DNA of 64,000 nucleotides, taken from contig CAKOWY010000005.1 in assembly GCA_934129895.1 (NCBI GenBank), positions 1-64,000 of the forward strand, given 5' to 3'. The position numbers and the translations under genes were made by a program. The notes under the pieces were generated by a model, which made no database searches, was not told where the DNA came from, and saw only the letters and a program-made list of their open reading frames with translations. Position 1 is the stretch's first letter. Each line of letters starts with the position of its first letter. Below are positions 1 through 8,185 of the stretch, piece after piece. Source of the DNA: an uncultured Clostridia bacterium. GTDB lineage: Bacteria; Bacillota; Clostridia; TANB77; CAG-508.

Positions 1-410
1 TCTTCATACCTACTATCATCTACACTATGCCCATGGCATAATGCTTTTATTATATTTATTTCATTGTCGTTTAAATCCGAAAAAATATATTCTTTATTTC
101 TGTCTATAATAATTGTACTATATTTTCCATGATTTCCTTCATATCCTCTACCTATATCATGATATTTAGCTGCTTCTAAGACTAATTTTAATTCTTCAAT
201 GTCAAGACCTTCTTGTATGCCAATATAACAGGATAGTAAAGCTACTCTTTCGTTATGTGAAATTCCATGTATGCTATCATTGATAAAAAATTCTTCTTTT
301 ATATTACTCATTACATCTTGAAAAACCGCATTGTTTTTTACTGTTTCTATTATTTTATGTAATGGTTCACTATTTTCACTTAATATTCTATCTATAATTT
401 TAGATTTCAT
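1..410 (-). CDS. HD-domain phosphohydrolase, partial at window edge
   Basis: The reading frame starts at an ATG at 410 behind an AAAAGGAAAAAAT ribosome binding site and stays open to base 1, giving 136 visible residues without a stop. It shows the metal-binding pattern of HD phosphohydrolases: a His in HGISH near residue 48, the HD pair in AKYHDIGRG near 84-85, a His in GNHG near 94, and CHGH near 125. The family hydrolyses phosphate esters, often nucleotides; the substrate is not readable here. The C-terminus lies outside the window. It is downstream of a decayed mobile element on the same strand, and whether it belongs to that element cannot be judged. Confidence 0.8.
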   Translation of the reverse strand, partial: MKSKIIDRILSENSEPLHKIIETVKNNAVFQDVMSNIKEEFFINDSIHGISHNERVALLSCYIGIQEGLDIEELKLVLEAAKYHDIGRGYEGNHGKYSTIIIDRNKEYIFSDLNDNEINIIKALCHGHSVDDSRYE

Positions 411-481
411 ATTTTTTCCTTTTTATGTTTATAATATTTCTATTATATTTTATCATATTTAATAAAAAAAACAATAAATAA

Positions 482-985
482 TTAAAATTTTATCTCAAAT
501 CTTTTTTTGTTAACTTTTATAATTTCATTTTCTTTTTGTGACTGTTTTTTTCGTTCTTGTTCTTTATTTATAGCATTTTCATATTCTCTTTGCCATAATA
601 TTGTTCTTTTTTCAATTTTATAGCAATTTTGTATATTTGCATTTAATTCTTTGATTTTAGGTGAAAGTTCATTAAGTTCTGCATCAAATTTATTAATATC
701 ATCTCGATTTTTTGAGTGTCTTTTCCTTCTTTGTAAACTTTCTCTAGTTCCTTTTAAAGTTCTTACTTTATCTTCTAATTTGGTTCTAAAAGCATTTAAA
801 TCATCTAATGAGTCAATTTTATTTCCAGTTAATAAAACTGCTTGTCTTGATAATTCATTCATATATTTTATTTCTATTCTCATTTCTCTAGTTATTGTAA
901 CTCTTGCTTTGCCAAAATCCATTTTAGCTGGTAATGGATCAATTTTTAATAAAAATCGGATTCTGATATAAAGCCACCAAAACAT
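482..985 (-). pseudogene. Relaxase C-terminal remnant (mobilization nuclease)
   Basis: The 167-residue frame resembles the C-terminal helical tail of MobA/VirD2-type relaxases from clostridial mobilizable elements: a short aromatic start, a segment like SRQAVLLTGNKIDSLDDL, then a long charged coiled coil ending in Lys/Glu-rich sequence. The N-terminal catalytic part (Tyr and HxH motifs) is absent. The frame opens only 23 codons into a mobC-like gene at 946-1053 and out of frame with it, which looks like a deletion joining the head of mobC to the tail of the relaxase. The family call is from pattern recognition without alignment. The apparent ATG at 985 has no convincing ribosome binding site. 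Confidence 0.65.
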
Positions 986-1053
986 TTTTCTTTTAATAAT
1001 CTGTTTTCTTCTTCATTTAGATAAAATGATTTTTTAATTGTTCTATTTCTCAT
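946..1053 (-). pseudogene. Truncated MobC-like mobilization protein head
   Basis: From an ATG at 1053 a 35-codon frame reads MRNRTIKKSFYLNEEEN, then LLKEK, and ends at a TAA at 946-948. The first 23 residues match the start of MobC-type relaxosome accessory proteins, which begin with a basic strand and a helix of the kind FYLNEEENRLLKEK. Real MobC proteins are about 100-120 residues, so the gene is truncated. From about codon 24 the DNA also encodes the relaxase remnant in another frame. Together they form the scar of a lost mobilization module. Confidence 0.55.
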
Positions 1054-1134
1054 ATAATCATCTCGCTTTCAATTCAATTTCTTTTCAAAGAAATTGATAA
1101 TATATTTTGTAAAACTTTTTCTAAAAGTTTTGTT

Positions 1135-1163
1135 AAAGTCCAGTGTGTTTGAAAATGGACTTT
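1135..1163 (-). terminator. Hairpin in the 279-bp gap after tnpV
   Basis: AAAGTCCA (1135-1142) pairs with TGGACTTT (1156-1163). A second AT-rich stem (AAAACTTTTT/AAAAGTTTT) lies next to it at about 1110-1131. No long U-run follows, so termination is uncertain. The rest of 1054-1332 shows no gene. Confidence 0.35.
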
Positions 1164-1332
1164 TGGATTTGTGGGAGAACAAATTCACTGCTTGCATTTT
1201 TAAGTTGGCTTACTAGATTTAAGTACCATACTAGGTACATTATTGAACTTATCAATGCAACTTTTTGTTTTAATATTAGTGTTTATTTTAAAACAAATGA
1301 CTAACTTATTTGCACAAATTGGTCATTAAAAC

Positions 1333-1743
1333 TTAGCAGAAGATGAGTTCGTTATTTACTATTTCCTCTGCAATATTCTTGTAGTTATTCATACATTTTA
1401 CCCATTCTAATTGTTCTATTTTTGTAGCATCAAAATAAACAGGAATACCATCTTTTTTAGCCATATCTTGTATAATACTATGTACTTTTTGTTCACTATT
1501 TAAGTCAATTTCTTTTAAATGTTCTGTTAATTTTCCAGTCATTAATAGTTCAATATAAAGTCCTTTATTATACTCTTTTAAATATCTTAATCTGGCTCTA
1601 CCATACTTACTTAAAGTAACTTTTTCAGTATTATCTACCACAATATTAGGGTAATAATAATCACCAATTTTGGTATAATATAATCCATTATTTTCATCAT
1701 ATATTACACCTTTATTTACATTGTTGTTTTCAATATTACTCAT
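1333..1743 (-). CDS. tnpV: TnpV family transposon-encoded protein
   Basis: The 136-residue product has the hallmarks of TnpV from Tn4451/Tn4453-type elements: GDYYYPNI near the start, YGRARLRYLKEYNKGLY, LLMTGKLTEHLKEID, and the C-terminal WVKCMNNYKNIAEEIVNNEL. The role of TnpV is not established; it travels with large serine recombinases. It lies 28 bp downstream of the recombinase remnant on the same strand and starts behind AGAGGTTTATGAA. The frame looks intact although its neighbours are broken. Confidence 0.85.
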   Translation of the reverse strand: MSNIENNNVNKGVIYDENNGLYYTKIGDYYYPNIVVDNTEKVTLSKYGRARLRYLKEYNKGLYIELLMTGKLTEHLKEIDLNSEQKVHSIIQDMAKKDGIPVYFDATKIEQLEWVKCMNNYKNIAEEIVNNELIFC

Positions 1744-1771
1744 TTCATAAACCTCTTTTCATAAATTATTT

Positions 1772-3662
1772 TCATTTATTTTTGTTTTTCTTCTTTTTGT
1801 TATTTGGAGGTACAATGTGTGTAACTACACTAAAATTAACATTATAATCTGGTTTTACAAGATAATTTTTCATCTCTTTTATTGCAAAAAATCTAATTGG
1901 CTTTTCATTTTTCTTTATTTTAAAGCTAATTGCTTTATCTTTATAAGTTGCAATTTCATTTTTTATTCCTTCAGTTTCATCAAATTCTTCACCATTAAAA
2001 TGGTATTTACCTAAATCTAAATAATTAATGTTCATCTCTTTTTTTAATTCATCAAGATATTCATTAACCTGTTTTTTATTTAAATTTATAGATGTACTTA
2101 TATTTTGCAAATTACCACTGGTTTCCATTTTAGATGGAATATCAACTACACCTTTTTCATATAATTTATCTACTTGCTCAATAAATGTGCTTCTAAAATT
2201 AATTTTTTCTATACTTAAAGTATTATCTTCATTTTTCTTAATAGCAATACTTTCAATAAATCTCGATATAAAATCTTGTTTTTCTTCTTTAGATTTTAAA
2301 ACCCAAAGATTCAATAACATTTCCTTATACATTTTACCATCTAAAAGAGATTCTTTTTCAATATCTCTATGTGCAATTAAATGTGCAGGATTATATGTTT
2401 CTTTTATTAAATCAACAGAATCAATTTGCATATTTTTTAATTCTGCTAGCTTCTTATCAATAACATTAATATCTTCTGCAAAATCTTCCATTTCAAGAAT
2501 TCCATCTTTATAAACTTTTATCAATCTCTTCTTTTGATCTTTATATTTTTTAATTTCTTTTTCAATTTCTTTTGCTTCATCATCTTTCTTTTCAGCAAGT
2601 AGTGGATAAAAGAATTTGTTAACTTGATAGTCATATTCTATAAAATCTAATATATAATCAATTAAAATCTCTTCAATATCATCTTCATTAAAATATATTT
2701 TGCATTTTTCACAGGTATAATACATATATTTAGATTTTTTGCCACCTGCACCTTTACCAGTCATTATTTTGCCACACTTTGGGCATATAAGCTTTTGAAA
2801 AAATATATAAACACGATGTCTTGAATAAGACCTTTGATTTTTACCTTTTTGATTTTGAGTGTCTTCCCACATTGCTCGAGATATAATAGGTGGAACAACA
2901 TTCAAATAAATTTCACTTTCTCTATTTTTATCCTTTTTATATCTTTCAAAATCGCCCATATAAATTCTATTATTTATAATTTTTTCAATAGTAGAATCTC
3001 CCCACTTAGACTTTACAGGAGATGGTACATTTTCATCATTTAGAATATTAGCAATTTGTTGATAAGACTTTCCTTCAAGATACAATTGATAAATTCTAAT
3101 TACTATATCTTTAGTAGAAATATCAATTTTTATTGCCTTATCGCTATCTCTATAATAACCAAATGGACAAGGTCCAGGTATGTGACCTGCCTTAATTGCA
3201 CCACCTAAACCAAATTTAGTTCTTTCAGATACTATTTCAATCTCAAGTTGTGAAAGTACTGTCAGCATACGAACAAAGAAGCGACCGATTTGCTGTGCTA
3301 GTATTAACATCATCTCTATCACATATTAAATAACAATGGTATTGTTCTAATGTACTAATCAATGTTTCCAAGTCTTTCACACTACGAGTTACTCTATCAA
3401 GTTTATACGCAACTATATAATTAATTTTTCCTGCTTTCATATCTTCTAGCATTTGCTGGAATTGTGGTCTATGTGTAATGTCTTTTGCGGATATTCCTGC
3501 ATCTTTATAAACTTCATATCCTTTATATTTACATAGAGCTTCAAGTTTTTCTTTTTGTTCTCCTAAACTAAAACCTTCTCTTGCTTGATCTTCTGTGCTT
3601 ACACGAATATAAATTCCTGCAACATTCTTTTTTTCATTACATTCAAGTTCAGTACTTTCCAT
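1772..3662 (-). pseudogene. Large serine recombinase (TnpX-like), frameshifted
   Basis: The 5' part (3662 down to about 3288) encodes the resolvase domain with the catalytic serine in YIRVSTEDQ and KLDRVTRS. The remainder continues in another frame as GRFFVRMLTVLSQLE, then a recombinase domain (GGAIKAGHIPGPCPFGY), a zinc ribbon (CPKCGK and CEKC) and a coiled coil, ending in a Lys-rich tail after THIVPP. Removing one C at minus-strand position 3287, between AAT and GGT, restores one frame of about 630 residues, the usual size for this family. These enzymes excise and integrate elements through a 2-bp core. Either the gene is inactivated by a one-base insertion or this is a sequencing error. 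The start at 3662 has a good GGAGG site. Confidence 0.88.
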
Positions 3663-3691
3663 TAAACTACCTCCAATTTTCTAACAGAAAA

Positions 3692-3724
3692 GGTGTTAGA
3701 ATAGTAAATTTACCAACTAACACC
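3692..3724. repeat. 8-bp inverted repeat upstream of the recombinase
   Basis: GGTGTTAG (3692-3699) and CTAACACC (3717-3724) form a perfect inverted repeat with a 17-nt loop, about 30 bp upstream of the recombinase start. It could be a terminator for the gene at 3778-4050, an operator, or part of the element end. Position suggests regulation or an end structure, but nothing decides between them. Confidence 0.4.
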
Positions 3725-3777
3725 TAAATTATTATTATAAATTATGCCTTACTTAAAAACAAAAATAACTTTTAGTA

Positions 3778-4050
3778 TTAATTAACCTTGATAATTTCTC
3801 TTAAACTTGAGAGAGGGTACTTGTTTGTCAAATCATTTATGTAGAAATAATCGTGATAATTAAAGAATAAATATGTTTTATCTTTAATTATAGCTTTATG
3901 TGGTTCTACATAAGCAACATTAAACTTTTCAAGTCTTCTCAAATTACCGTTCTTTATCTTTGGTTCACAATTACTAAAAGTGCAAGCCCATTTGATTTTT
4001 GAAAGTAATTCATTTTGAATAGTTATTTCTTTTTCAACTGCTGATATCAT
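3778..4050 (-). CDS. Hypothetical protein, 90 aa
   Basis: An ATG at 4050 is preceded by AAAGGAGG at good spacing; a TTG eight codons upstream is in frame but would place that site inside the gene. The product is a small mixed-charge soluble protein with one Cys pair (WACTFSNC) and a segment rich in aromatic residues (YLFFNYHDYFYIND). I recognise no family. It lies between the mobile-element remnant and the tRNA-Leu gene and could be element cargo or a chromosomal gene. Confidence 0.6.
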   Translation of the reverse strand: MISAVEKEITIQNELLSKIKWACTFSNCEPKIKNGNLRRLEKFNVAYVEPHKAIIKDKTYLFFNYHDYFYINDLTNKYPLSSLREIIKVN

Positions 4051-4235
4051 ATCACAAAATCCTCCTTTTTTCAATATTTTGAAGCTATTTTTACCTTTTT
4101 ATGGAACTTTACATAAAAAAGCAAAAAAAATAAGCCAATGTAAATTGACTTTTTAAAATGATATGATATTCTTTTTTTAGATTGCTCAAACTCGCTTATA
4201 TCAATATATTTCACGAGTTCGAGTAAATCCACCTT

Positions 4236-4319
4236 TGGTGCGGATGAAGGGACTTGAACCCCCACGTCGTTGACACTGGTTCCTAAGACCAGCGCGTCTG
4301 CCAGTTCCGCCACATCCGC
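4236..4319 (-). tRNA. tRNA-Leu (UAG)
   Basis: The minus strand folds as a class II tRNA: acceptor GCGGATG/CATCCGC, anticodon stem CTGGT/ACCAG around loop CTTAGGA (anticodon TAG), a long variable arm and T-loop GTTCAAGTC. The 3' CCA is encoded at 4236-4238. Confidence 0.96.
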
Positions 4320-4332
4320 AAATAAAAAAAAA

Positions 4333-4418
4333 TGGTGGACAGGGATGGATTCGAACCATCGTACTCATAAGAGAACAGATTTACAGTCTGCCGCCTTTAG
4401 CCACTCGGCCACCTGTCC
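4333..4418 (-). tRNA. tRNA-Tyr (GUA)
   Basis: The minus strand folds with acceptor GGACAGG/CCTGTCC, anticodon stem GCAGA/TCTGT around CTGTAAA (anticodon GTA), a long variable arm and T-loop GTTCGAATC. CCA is encoded at 4333-4335. It is 13 bp upstream of tRNA-Leu and probably co-transcribed with it. Confidence 0.96.
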
Positions 4419-4510
4419 AAGTGCATCAATATTTTCAATGCTTTTTTATTATACACTTTAGTAAATTCTTTGTCAAGCATTTTTTAAAATTTTTTATATT
4501 TTTTTATAAC

Positions 4511-4531
4511 AAAAGAGAGCCTTTGGCTCTC
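4511..4531 (-). terminator. Rho-independent terminator after yqeY
   Basis: GAGAGCC (4515-4521) pairs with GGCTCTC (4525-4531) around a 3-nt loop, and on the minus strand TTTTGTT follows. It sits 11 bp past the yqeY stop. Confidence 0.85.
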
Positions 4532-4542
4532 CTACTTTATTT

Positions 4543-4986
4543 TTAAACATTTAATAATTCTTTGGCTACCTCATTAATTGTCTTTCCATCTGCAGATGCT
4601 CCAAATTTAGCTTTAGCTTCTTTCATTATGTTTCCCATATCTTTTATTGAAGTTGCTCCTAAATCTTCAATTATTTTTTTCAATTCTTCTTTTATTTCTT
4701 CTTTGCTTAATTGTCTTGGTAAATAATTTTGTAAAATCTCAATTTCTTTATTAGTTTGATCAATTAAATCTTGTCTTTCAGCCTTTTCAAAATCTTTAAT
4801 TACATCTTTTTTTGATTTTACTTCTTTAGCTATTATTTCTAATATTTTATCATCCTCTACTTGTATTCCCTTATCTTTCTCTATTTGTAATATTGCTGCT
4901 CTAACCATCTGAACTGTATTCTTTTTTATTTCATCTTTATTTTTCATTGCATCTTTTAAGTCTTGCATTAATCTTTCTTTGAACAT
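4543..4986 (-). CDS. yqeY: GatB/YqeY domain protein
   Basis: The 147-residue product matches YqeY along its whole length: an N-terminal helical region (MFKERLMQDLKDAMKNKDEI), VKSKKDVIKDFEKAERQDL in the middle, LPRQLSKEEI, and the C-terminal KFGASADGKTINEVAKELL. The tail resembles the C-terminal domain of the amidotransferase subunit GatB; the precise role of the free-standing protein is not established, with a link to tRNA-dependent amidation inferred only from homology. It starts behind TTAGGAGG and has its own terminator. In Bacillota it often lies beside rpsU, which is not seen here. Confidence 0.93.
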   Translation of the reverse strand: MFKERLMQDLKDAMKNKDEIKKNTVQMVRAAILQIEKDKGIQVEDDKILEIIAKEVKSKKDVIKDFEKAERQDLIDQTNKEIEILQNYLPRQLSKEEIKEELKKIIEDLGATSIKDMGNIMKEAKAKFGASADGKTINEVAKELLNV

Positions 4987-5043
4987 ATCACTTACCTCCT
5001 AATTGTTTTTATATTACCACTTATTATTTATAAAGTCAATTCA

Positions 5044-5072
5044 TAAAAAAAACATTATCTTAACGATAATGT
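5044..5072 (-). terminator. Terminator after tRNA-Met/Ile2
   Basis: ACATTATC (5052-5059) pairs with GATAATGT (5065-5072), and an eight-T run follows on the minus strand. It begins 5 nt past the tRNA CCA end. Confidence 0.9.
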
Positions 5073-5076
5073 CTTT

Positions 5077-5153
5077 TGGTGCTCCCACTAGGACTTGAAC
5101 CTAGGACCCACCGGTTATGAGCCGGTTGCTCTGACCAACTGAGCTATGGGAGC
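5077..5153 (-). tRNA. tRNA with CAU anticodon (elongator Met or Ile2)
   Basis: Acceptor GCTCCCA/TGGGAGC, anticodon stem ACCGG/CCGGT around CTCATAA (anticodon CAT), T-loop GTTCAAGTC and an encoded CCA. The initiator-type GGG/CCC anticodon stem is absent, so this is elongator Met or the lysidine-modified Ile2 tRNA; the sequence alone does not settle which. A stem (CTGTGCTG/CAGCATAG) lies just upstream at about 5163-5193. Confidence 0.94.
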
Positions 5154-5256
5154 ATATTTAAATCTATGCTGTACTCTCCTCAGCACAGATTAAAGTATAA
5201 ATCAATTTCATTTTTTTGTCAATACTTTTTTGAAAAATTTTTCTATTTTTTTAAAT

Positions 5257-5508
5257 TTATTTTATTGCGACTAATAATTCATTAGTTTCTACTATTCTTT
5301 CTTTTCCTTCATATTCATATTTTGCTCCTGTGAAATATACTCTATATCCTAAATTTTCTAATTTATTTCTTGCTAATCTTAAAACTTCATCGATTTCTTC
5401 TTCTGATAAATTTTGTTTTACCTTTAGTTCAAAATATGTATATCTTATAAAATCCTCATTATCTAACATTTTTTTATTTATATCTTTATCAAGTTCTTCT
5501 AATGTCAT
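5257..5508 (-). CDS. Hypothetical protein, 83 aa
   Basis: The ATG at 5508 is preceded by GGAGGAGG at ideal spacing; an in-frame TTG six codons upstream would have that site inside the gene. The product is small, acidic and soluble, beginning MTLEELDKDINKKM, with a helix ending in ARNKLENLGYRVYFTG and a short C-terminal strand. No family recognised. It stands alone between tRNA-Met and spoVT. Confidence 0.7.
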   Translation of the reverse strand: MTLEELDKDINKKMLDNEDFIRYTYFELKVKQNLSEEEIDEVLRLARNKLENLGYRVYFTGAKYEYEGKERIVETNELLVAIK

Positions 5509-5640
5509 TGTTTTTTCCTCCTCCAAATTACTGCATTCTTATTATATCACTGATATAATAAGATGTAAATAATTTAACAAAATTTTACTATAAAGTATAA
5601 TTAAATAAGACTTAAAAGTTTCCTTTTAAGCCATAATTTT

Positions 5641-6195
5641 TTATATTTCCATTTGACTTCCTAAAAATGTTGCTGCTGATTGAGCTATTTTTGTTTCTAC
5701 TTCATTCATTTTGGTATTTGCTTCTTTTGAAAGTAATATAACGGTTCCAATTGTATCTCCATTTGAAATTATAGGATATACTACTTGAGCATTATACTTT
5801 TTATTATTATTGTCATTTTTAGTTATTGGAACTGCAACATTACTATTTTCATTGCTTGTATAAACTTCTTTATCTTCCATTAATTGCTCTAATTCATCAC
5901 TTATATTTTGTTCCAAATATTCTTTTTTTGATCCACCAGAAACAGCTATTACTGTATCTTTATCTGTTATACATGCAATATGTCCTGTTGTTTTTGATAA
6001 TGTTTCTGCATAACCTGTTGCAAATTCTGATAGTTCTCCAATAGGAGAATATTTCTTCAATATTACCTGCCCTTCTCTATCTGTAAATATTTCTAATGGT
6101 TCTCCTTCTTTTATTCTAAGGGTCTTTCTTATTTCTTTTGGAATTACAACTCTACCTAAATCGTCTATTCTTCTTACAACACCTGTTGCTTTCAT
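5641..6195 (-). CDS. spoVT: Stage V sporulation protein T (AbrB-type regulator)
   Basis: The 184-residue product has an N-terminal AbrB swapped-hairpin DNA-binding domain (residues 1-50: MKATGVVRRIDDLGRVVIPKEI, then LRIKEGEPLEIF) followed by a GAF-like domain (about 55-180) with IACITDKDTVIAVSGGSKK. This architecture and length (about 178 in Bacillus subtilis) are those of SpoVT, the forespore regulator of sigma-G genes. It starts behind GAAAGGAAG. It is the clearest sporulation gene in the window. Paralogous AbrB proteins lack the GAF-like half. Confidence 0.93.
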   Translation of the reverse strand: MKATGVVRRIDDLGRVVIPKEIRKTLRIKEGEPLEIFTDREGQVILKKYSPIGELSEFATGYAETLSKTTGHIACITDKDTVIAVSGGSKKEYLEQNISDELEQLMEDKEVYTSNENSNVAVPITKNDNNNKKYNAQVVYPIISNGDTIGTVILLSKEANTKMNEVETKIAQSAATFLGSQMEI

Positions 6196-6365
6196 TTTAT
6201 CTTCCTTTCTTGTAGTTTATCTACACTTTTATTTTTAAGTATATTCTTATTATGACAAAAAAGGAATTAATTATACATTTAATTTCAAAAATACAAATAT
6301 AAAACTTTATATTTCTATAATAAATTATCAAAGATCTTGACAACTTTTTTAATTATATAACAAAA

Positions 6366-6412
6366 TCAAAAAAGTCAGCAAATAGTTCAAATTAAGCTAT
6401 TACTGACTTTTT
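6366..6412 (-). terminator. Terminator after tRNA-Thr
   Basis: AAAGTCAG (6371-6378) pairs with CTGACTTT (6403-6410), extended by AATAG/CTATT inside. The minus strand continues TTTTTTGATTTTG. Confidence 0.85.
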
Positions 6413-6415
6413 CTA

Positions 6416-6491
6416 TGGAGCTTCCAACGGGAATCGAACCCGTGACCTCAGCCTTACCAAGGCTGCACTCTACCTACTGAGCTATGAAAGC
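6416..6491 (-). tRNA. tRNA-Thr (GGU)
   Basis: Acceptor GCTTTCA/TGGAAGC, anticodon stem CAGCC/GGCTG around TTGGTAA (anticodon GGT), T-loop GTTCGATTC, discriminator T and encoded CCA (6416-6418). One G-T pair occurs in the acceptor stem. Confidence 0.95.
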
Positions 6492-6555
6492 ACTAACTTG
6501 CTATATTATAGTATATTTTAGTTTTAAAAGCAATACTATTATAGCAAATTAGCTT

Positions 6556-6939
6556 TTAAAAAATATTCTGTAAATTAAATTTATACTTTTTTTCAATATG
6601 TTCTAATACAAATTTACTTGTTTCTAATTCTGCAACAGCTGATGGTATATCATCATTTTCAACAAAACTTTTTACTTTACTAAATGCTGTATCAATTTTT
6701 TCAATTTCATCGTGTTCTATATAATATGCTAATTTGTCATGTTTTTCATCCCATTTTTCATCTAACTGTTTTAATTTTTTTTGTGTTGAATCTGTGTCAT
6801 TGTTTTCAATATCTTCTTTTAACTCCGTTAAATTTTCAGTAATATCACTTGCTGTTTTTGTTGTATAATTTTGCGTAAAAAAATCTAATGTTATAATTAC
6901 AACTATTATAATAATACATATAATCGTTTCTTTATACAT
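6556..6939 (-). CDS. DUF4363 family membrane-anchored protein
   Basis: The 127-residue product has one N-terminal membrane anchor (residues 5-22, very rich in Ile/Val) and an extracytoplasmic helical domain with LKQLDEKWDEKHDKLAYYIEHDEI, the pattern of DUF4363. It follows the DUF421 gene by 26 bp on the same strand, the usual partner for this family. Function is unknown; the pairing suggests that the two act together at the membrane. Start behind AAAGGATGG. Confidence 0.85.
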   Translation of the reverse strand: MYKETIICIIIIVVIITLDFFTQNYTTKTASDITENLTELKEDIENNDTDSTQKKLKQLDEKWDEKHDKLAYYIEHDEIEKIDTAFSKVKSFVENDDIPSAVAELETSKFVLEHIEKKYKFNLQNIF

Positions 6940-6965
6940 TATTTTTCCATCCTTTATAAAAATTT

Positions 6966-7637
6966 CTATTTATTCAATACTTGACAAAAAAATTGATTAT
7001 TTCCATCAATTGTAACTATCAATGCTTCTTCTGGTTTTATACCAAATTTTTCCGTTTGTTTTGTTAACCAAATATAATTTTTTCCGATTTTCTCTAAATT
7101 TTTATACATTACCTTTCCATCTACAACTAAATCATACGAAATTCCTTCATAGTTAGGCGTTATATTCAAATCTTTAGGTGTTAAACTCCTTTTTTCAGGT
7201 TTTGGAATTACAGTTACTTGTCCACTCGTTTCTAATATAGCATAGTCTACATCACCTATATTAAAAATATTATTATCTCTCAATCTTTCCTCAAGTTCAT
7301 TAATTGTAAATCTTTCTTTTCTTAATACTTTTTCATCAATTTTTCCTCTATATATTAATATAGAAGGTTTTCCACATATAATCTCTCTTGCCTTTGTACT
7401 TTTTATGTTTAATGTTGAAATAGTTAAATGCATCACTAATAGTCCCAATATTGGTATTATTCCATTTGAAATTGGAATTCCCGTTTCTGCCATAGGTGTT
7501 GCTGCCAAATCTGCAATCATAATTGATATAGCAAGTTCAAATGGTTGCATTTGACCTATTTCCCTTTTTCCCATTAATCTCATAACAATCAAAACAACTA
7601 TATATAAAAATATAGCTCTAAAAAATGTTATTAACAT
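6966..7637 (-). CDS. DUF421 (YetF/YrbG-type) membrane protein
   Basis: The 223-residue product has three N-terminal membrane segments (about 1-20, 33-50 and 58-78) with MRLMGKREIGQMQPFELAISIMIADLA, the signature of the DUF421/YetF family. A cytoplasmic domain follows with ILIYRGKIDEKVLRKERFTINELEERLR. Related Bacillus proteins are spore or general membrane proteins without a settled activity. It starts behind GTAAGGAG and is co-directional with the DUF4363 gene. Confidence 0.92.
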   Translation of the reverse strand: MLITFFRAIFLYIVVLIVMRLMGKREIGQMQPFELAISIMIADLAATPMAETGIPISNGIIPILGLLVMHLTISTLNIKSTKAREIICGKPSILIYRGKIDEKVLRKERFTINELEERLRDNNIFNIGDVDYAILETSGQVTVIPKPEKRSLTPKDLNITPNYEGISYDLVVDGKVMYKNLEKIGKNYIWLTKQTEKFGIKPEEALIVTIDGNNQFFCQVLNK

Positions 7638-7768
7638 ATTTTCTCCTTACTTTTTGTATTAATTGTATTCTCTTCACTTTTTTGCGTTTTATACAAATTT
7701 GGTATAATATTTTTTCGGATGTAAATAATAATCATGTAACCTTAAAAATTTTATAAGGAGGTTTTTAA

Positions 7769-8149
7769 ATGGCAAATAATACACAAAGTAATTATAATAC
7801 TTCTAATGGAACATCTACAGTATGGCAAATTGTTGGTAGACTGGTTACTGCAGCAATTGTCTTAGCAATCACAGCATTTTTTACACCTGGCTTTTCTATA
7901 AATAACATTTGGGCTTTAGTTATTGCTGCAATTGTTTTGACAATTATGGATTATCTGATAATTAAATTTACTGGTCTACATGCTAGCCCATTTGGCAAAG
8001 GTTTCGTGGGTTTTGCATTAGCAGCTATTATTTTATATTTAACTCAATTTTTTGTTGCAGGATATTCTATTTCTTGGATGGCAGCAATTATTGGGGCTCT
8101 AATTTATGGAGTTGTTGATTATTTTATTCCAGGAAATCAACAAATGTAA
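7769..8149 (+). CDS. Phage-holin-like small membrane protein
   Basis: The 126-residue product has a short polar Asn/Ser/Thr-rich head (1-17) and four hydrophobic segments (about 20-40, 45-65, 75-95 and 98-118). It includes FFTPGFSINNIWALVIAAI and IILYLTQFFVAGYSISWMAAIIGALI. This matches a family often annotated as phage holin family proteins in Clostridia, related to YvlD-type four-segment proteins. No lysin is nearby, so phage lysis is unlikely. RBS AAGGAGG; a TATAAT lies at about 7703. It is transcribed divergently from the DUF421 gene. Confidence 0.8.
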   Translation: MANNTQSNYNTSNGTSTVWQIVGRLVTAAIVLAITAFFTPGFSINNIWALVIAAIVLTIMDYLIIKFTGLHASPFGKGFVGFALAAIILYLTQFFVAGYSISWMAAIIGALIYGVVDYFIPGNQQM

Positions 8150-8157
8150 ATATTTTT

Positions 8158-8185
8158 AGAACTAAATGTAATTACATTTAGTTCT
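8158..8185. terminator. Bidirectional terminator between convergent genes
   Basis: A perfect 28-bp palindrome, 14-nt half AGAACTAAATGTAA, sits between the plus-strand holin-like gene and the minus-strand glycosyltransferase, with T-rich sequence on either side. It overlaps the last codons of the latter. Confidence 0.85.

Noticed and set aside
651..971. Plus-strand 106-residue hydrophobic frame
   Set aside because: It is antisense to the relaxase remnant, without a ribosome binding site.
4071..4461. Frames running through tRNA-Leu and tRNA-Tyr on either strand
   Set aside because: They overlap clearly folded tRNA genes and carry translated tRNA sequence.
5154..5200. T-box or riboswitch upstream of tRNA-Met
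   Set aside because: A single stem precedes a tRNA gene, with no T-box bulge or specifier structure.
5641..6195. AbrB transition-state regulator
   Set aside because: Length of 184 residues and the GAF-like C-terminal half indicate SpoVT rather than AbrB.
7769..8149. Prophage lysis module
   Set aside because: Only a holin-like membrane protein is present; no lysin or other phage gene is nearby.
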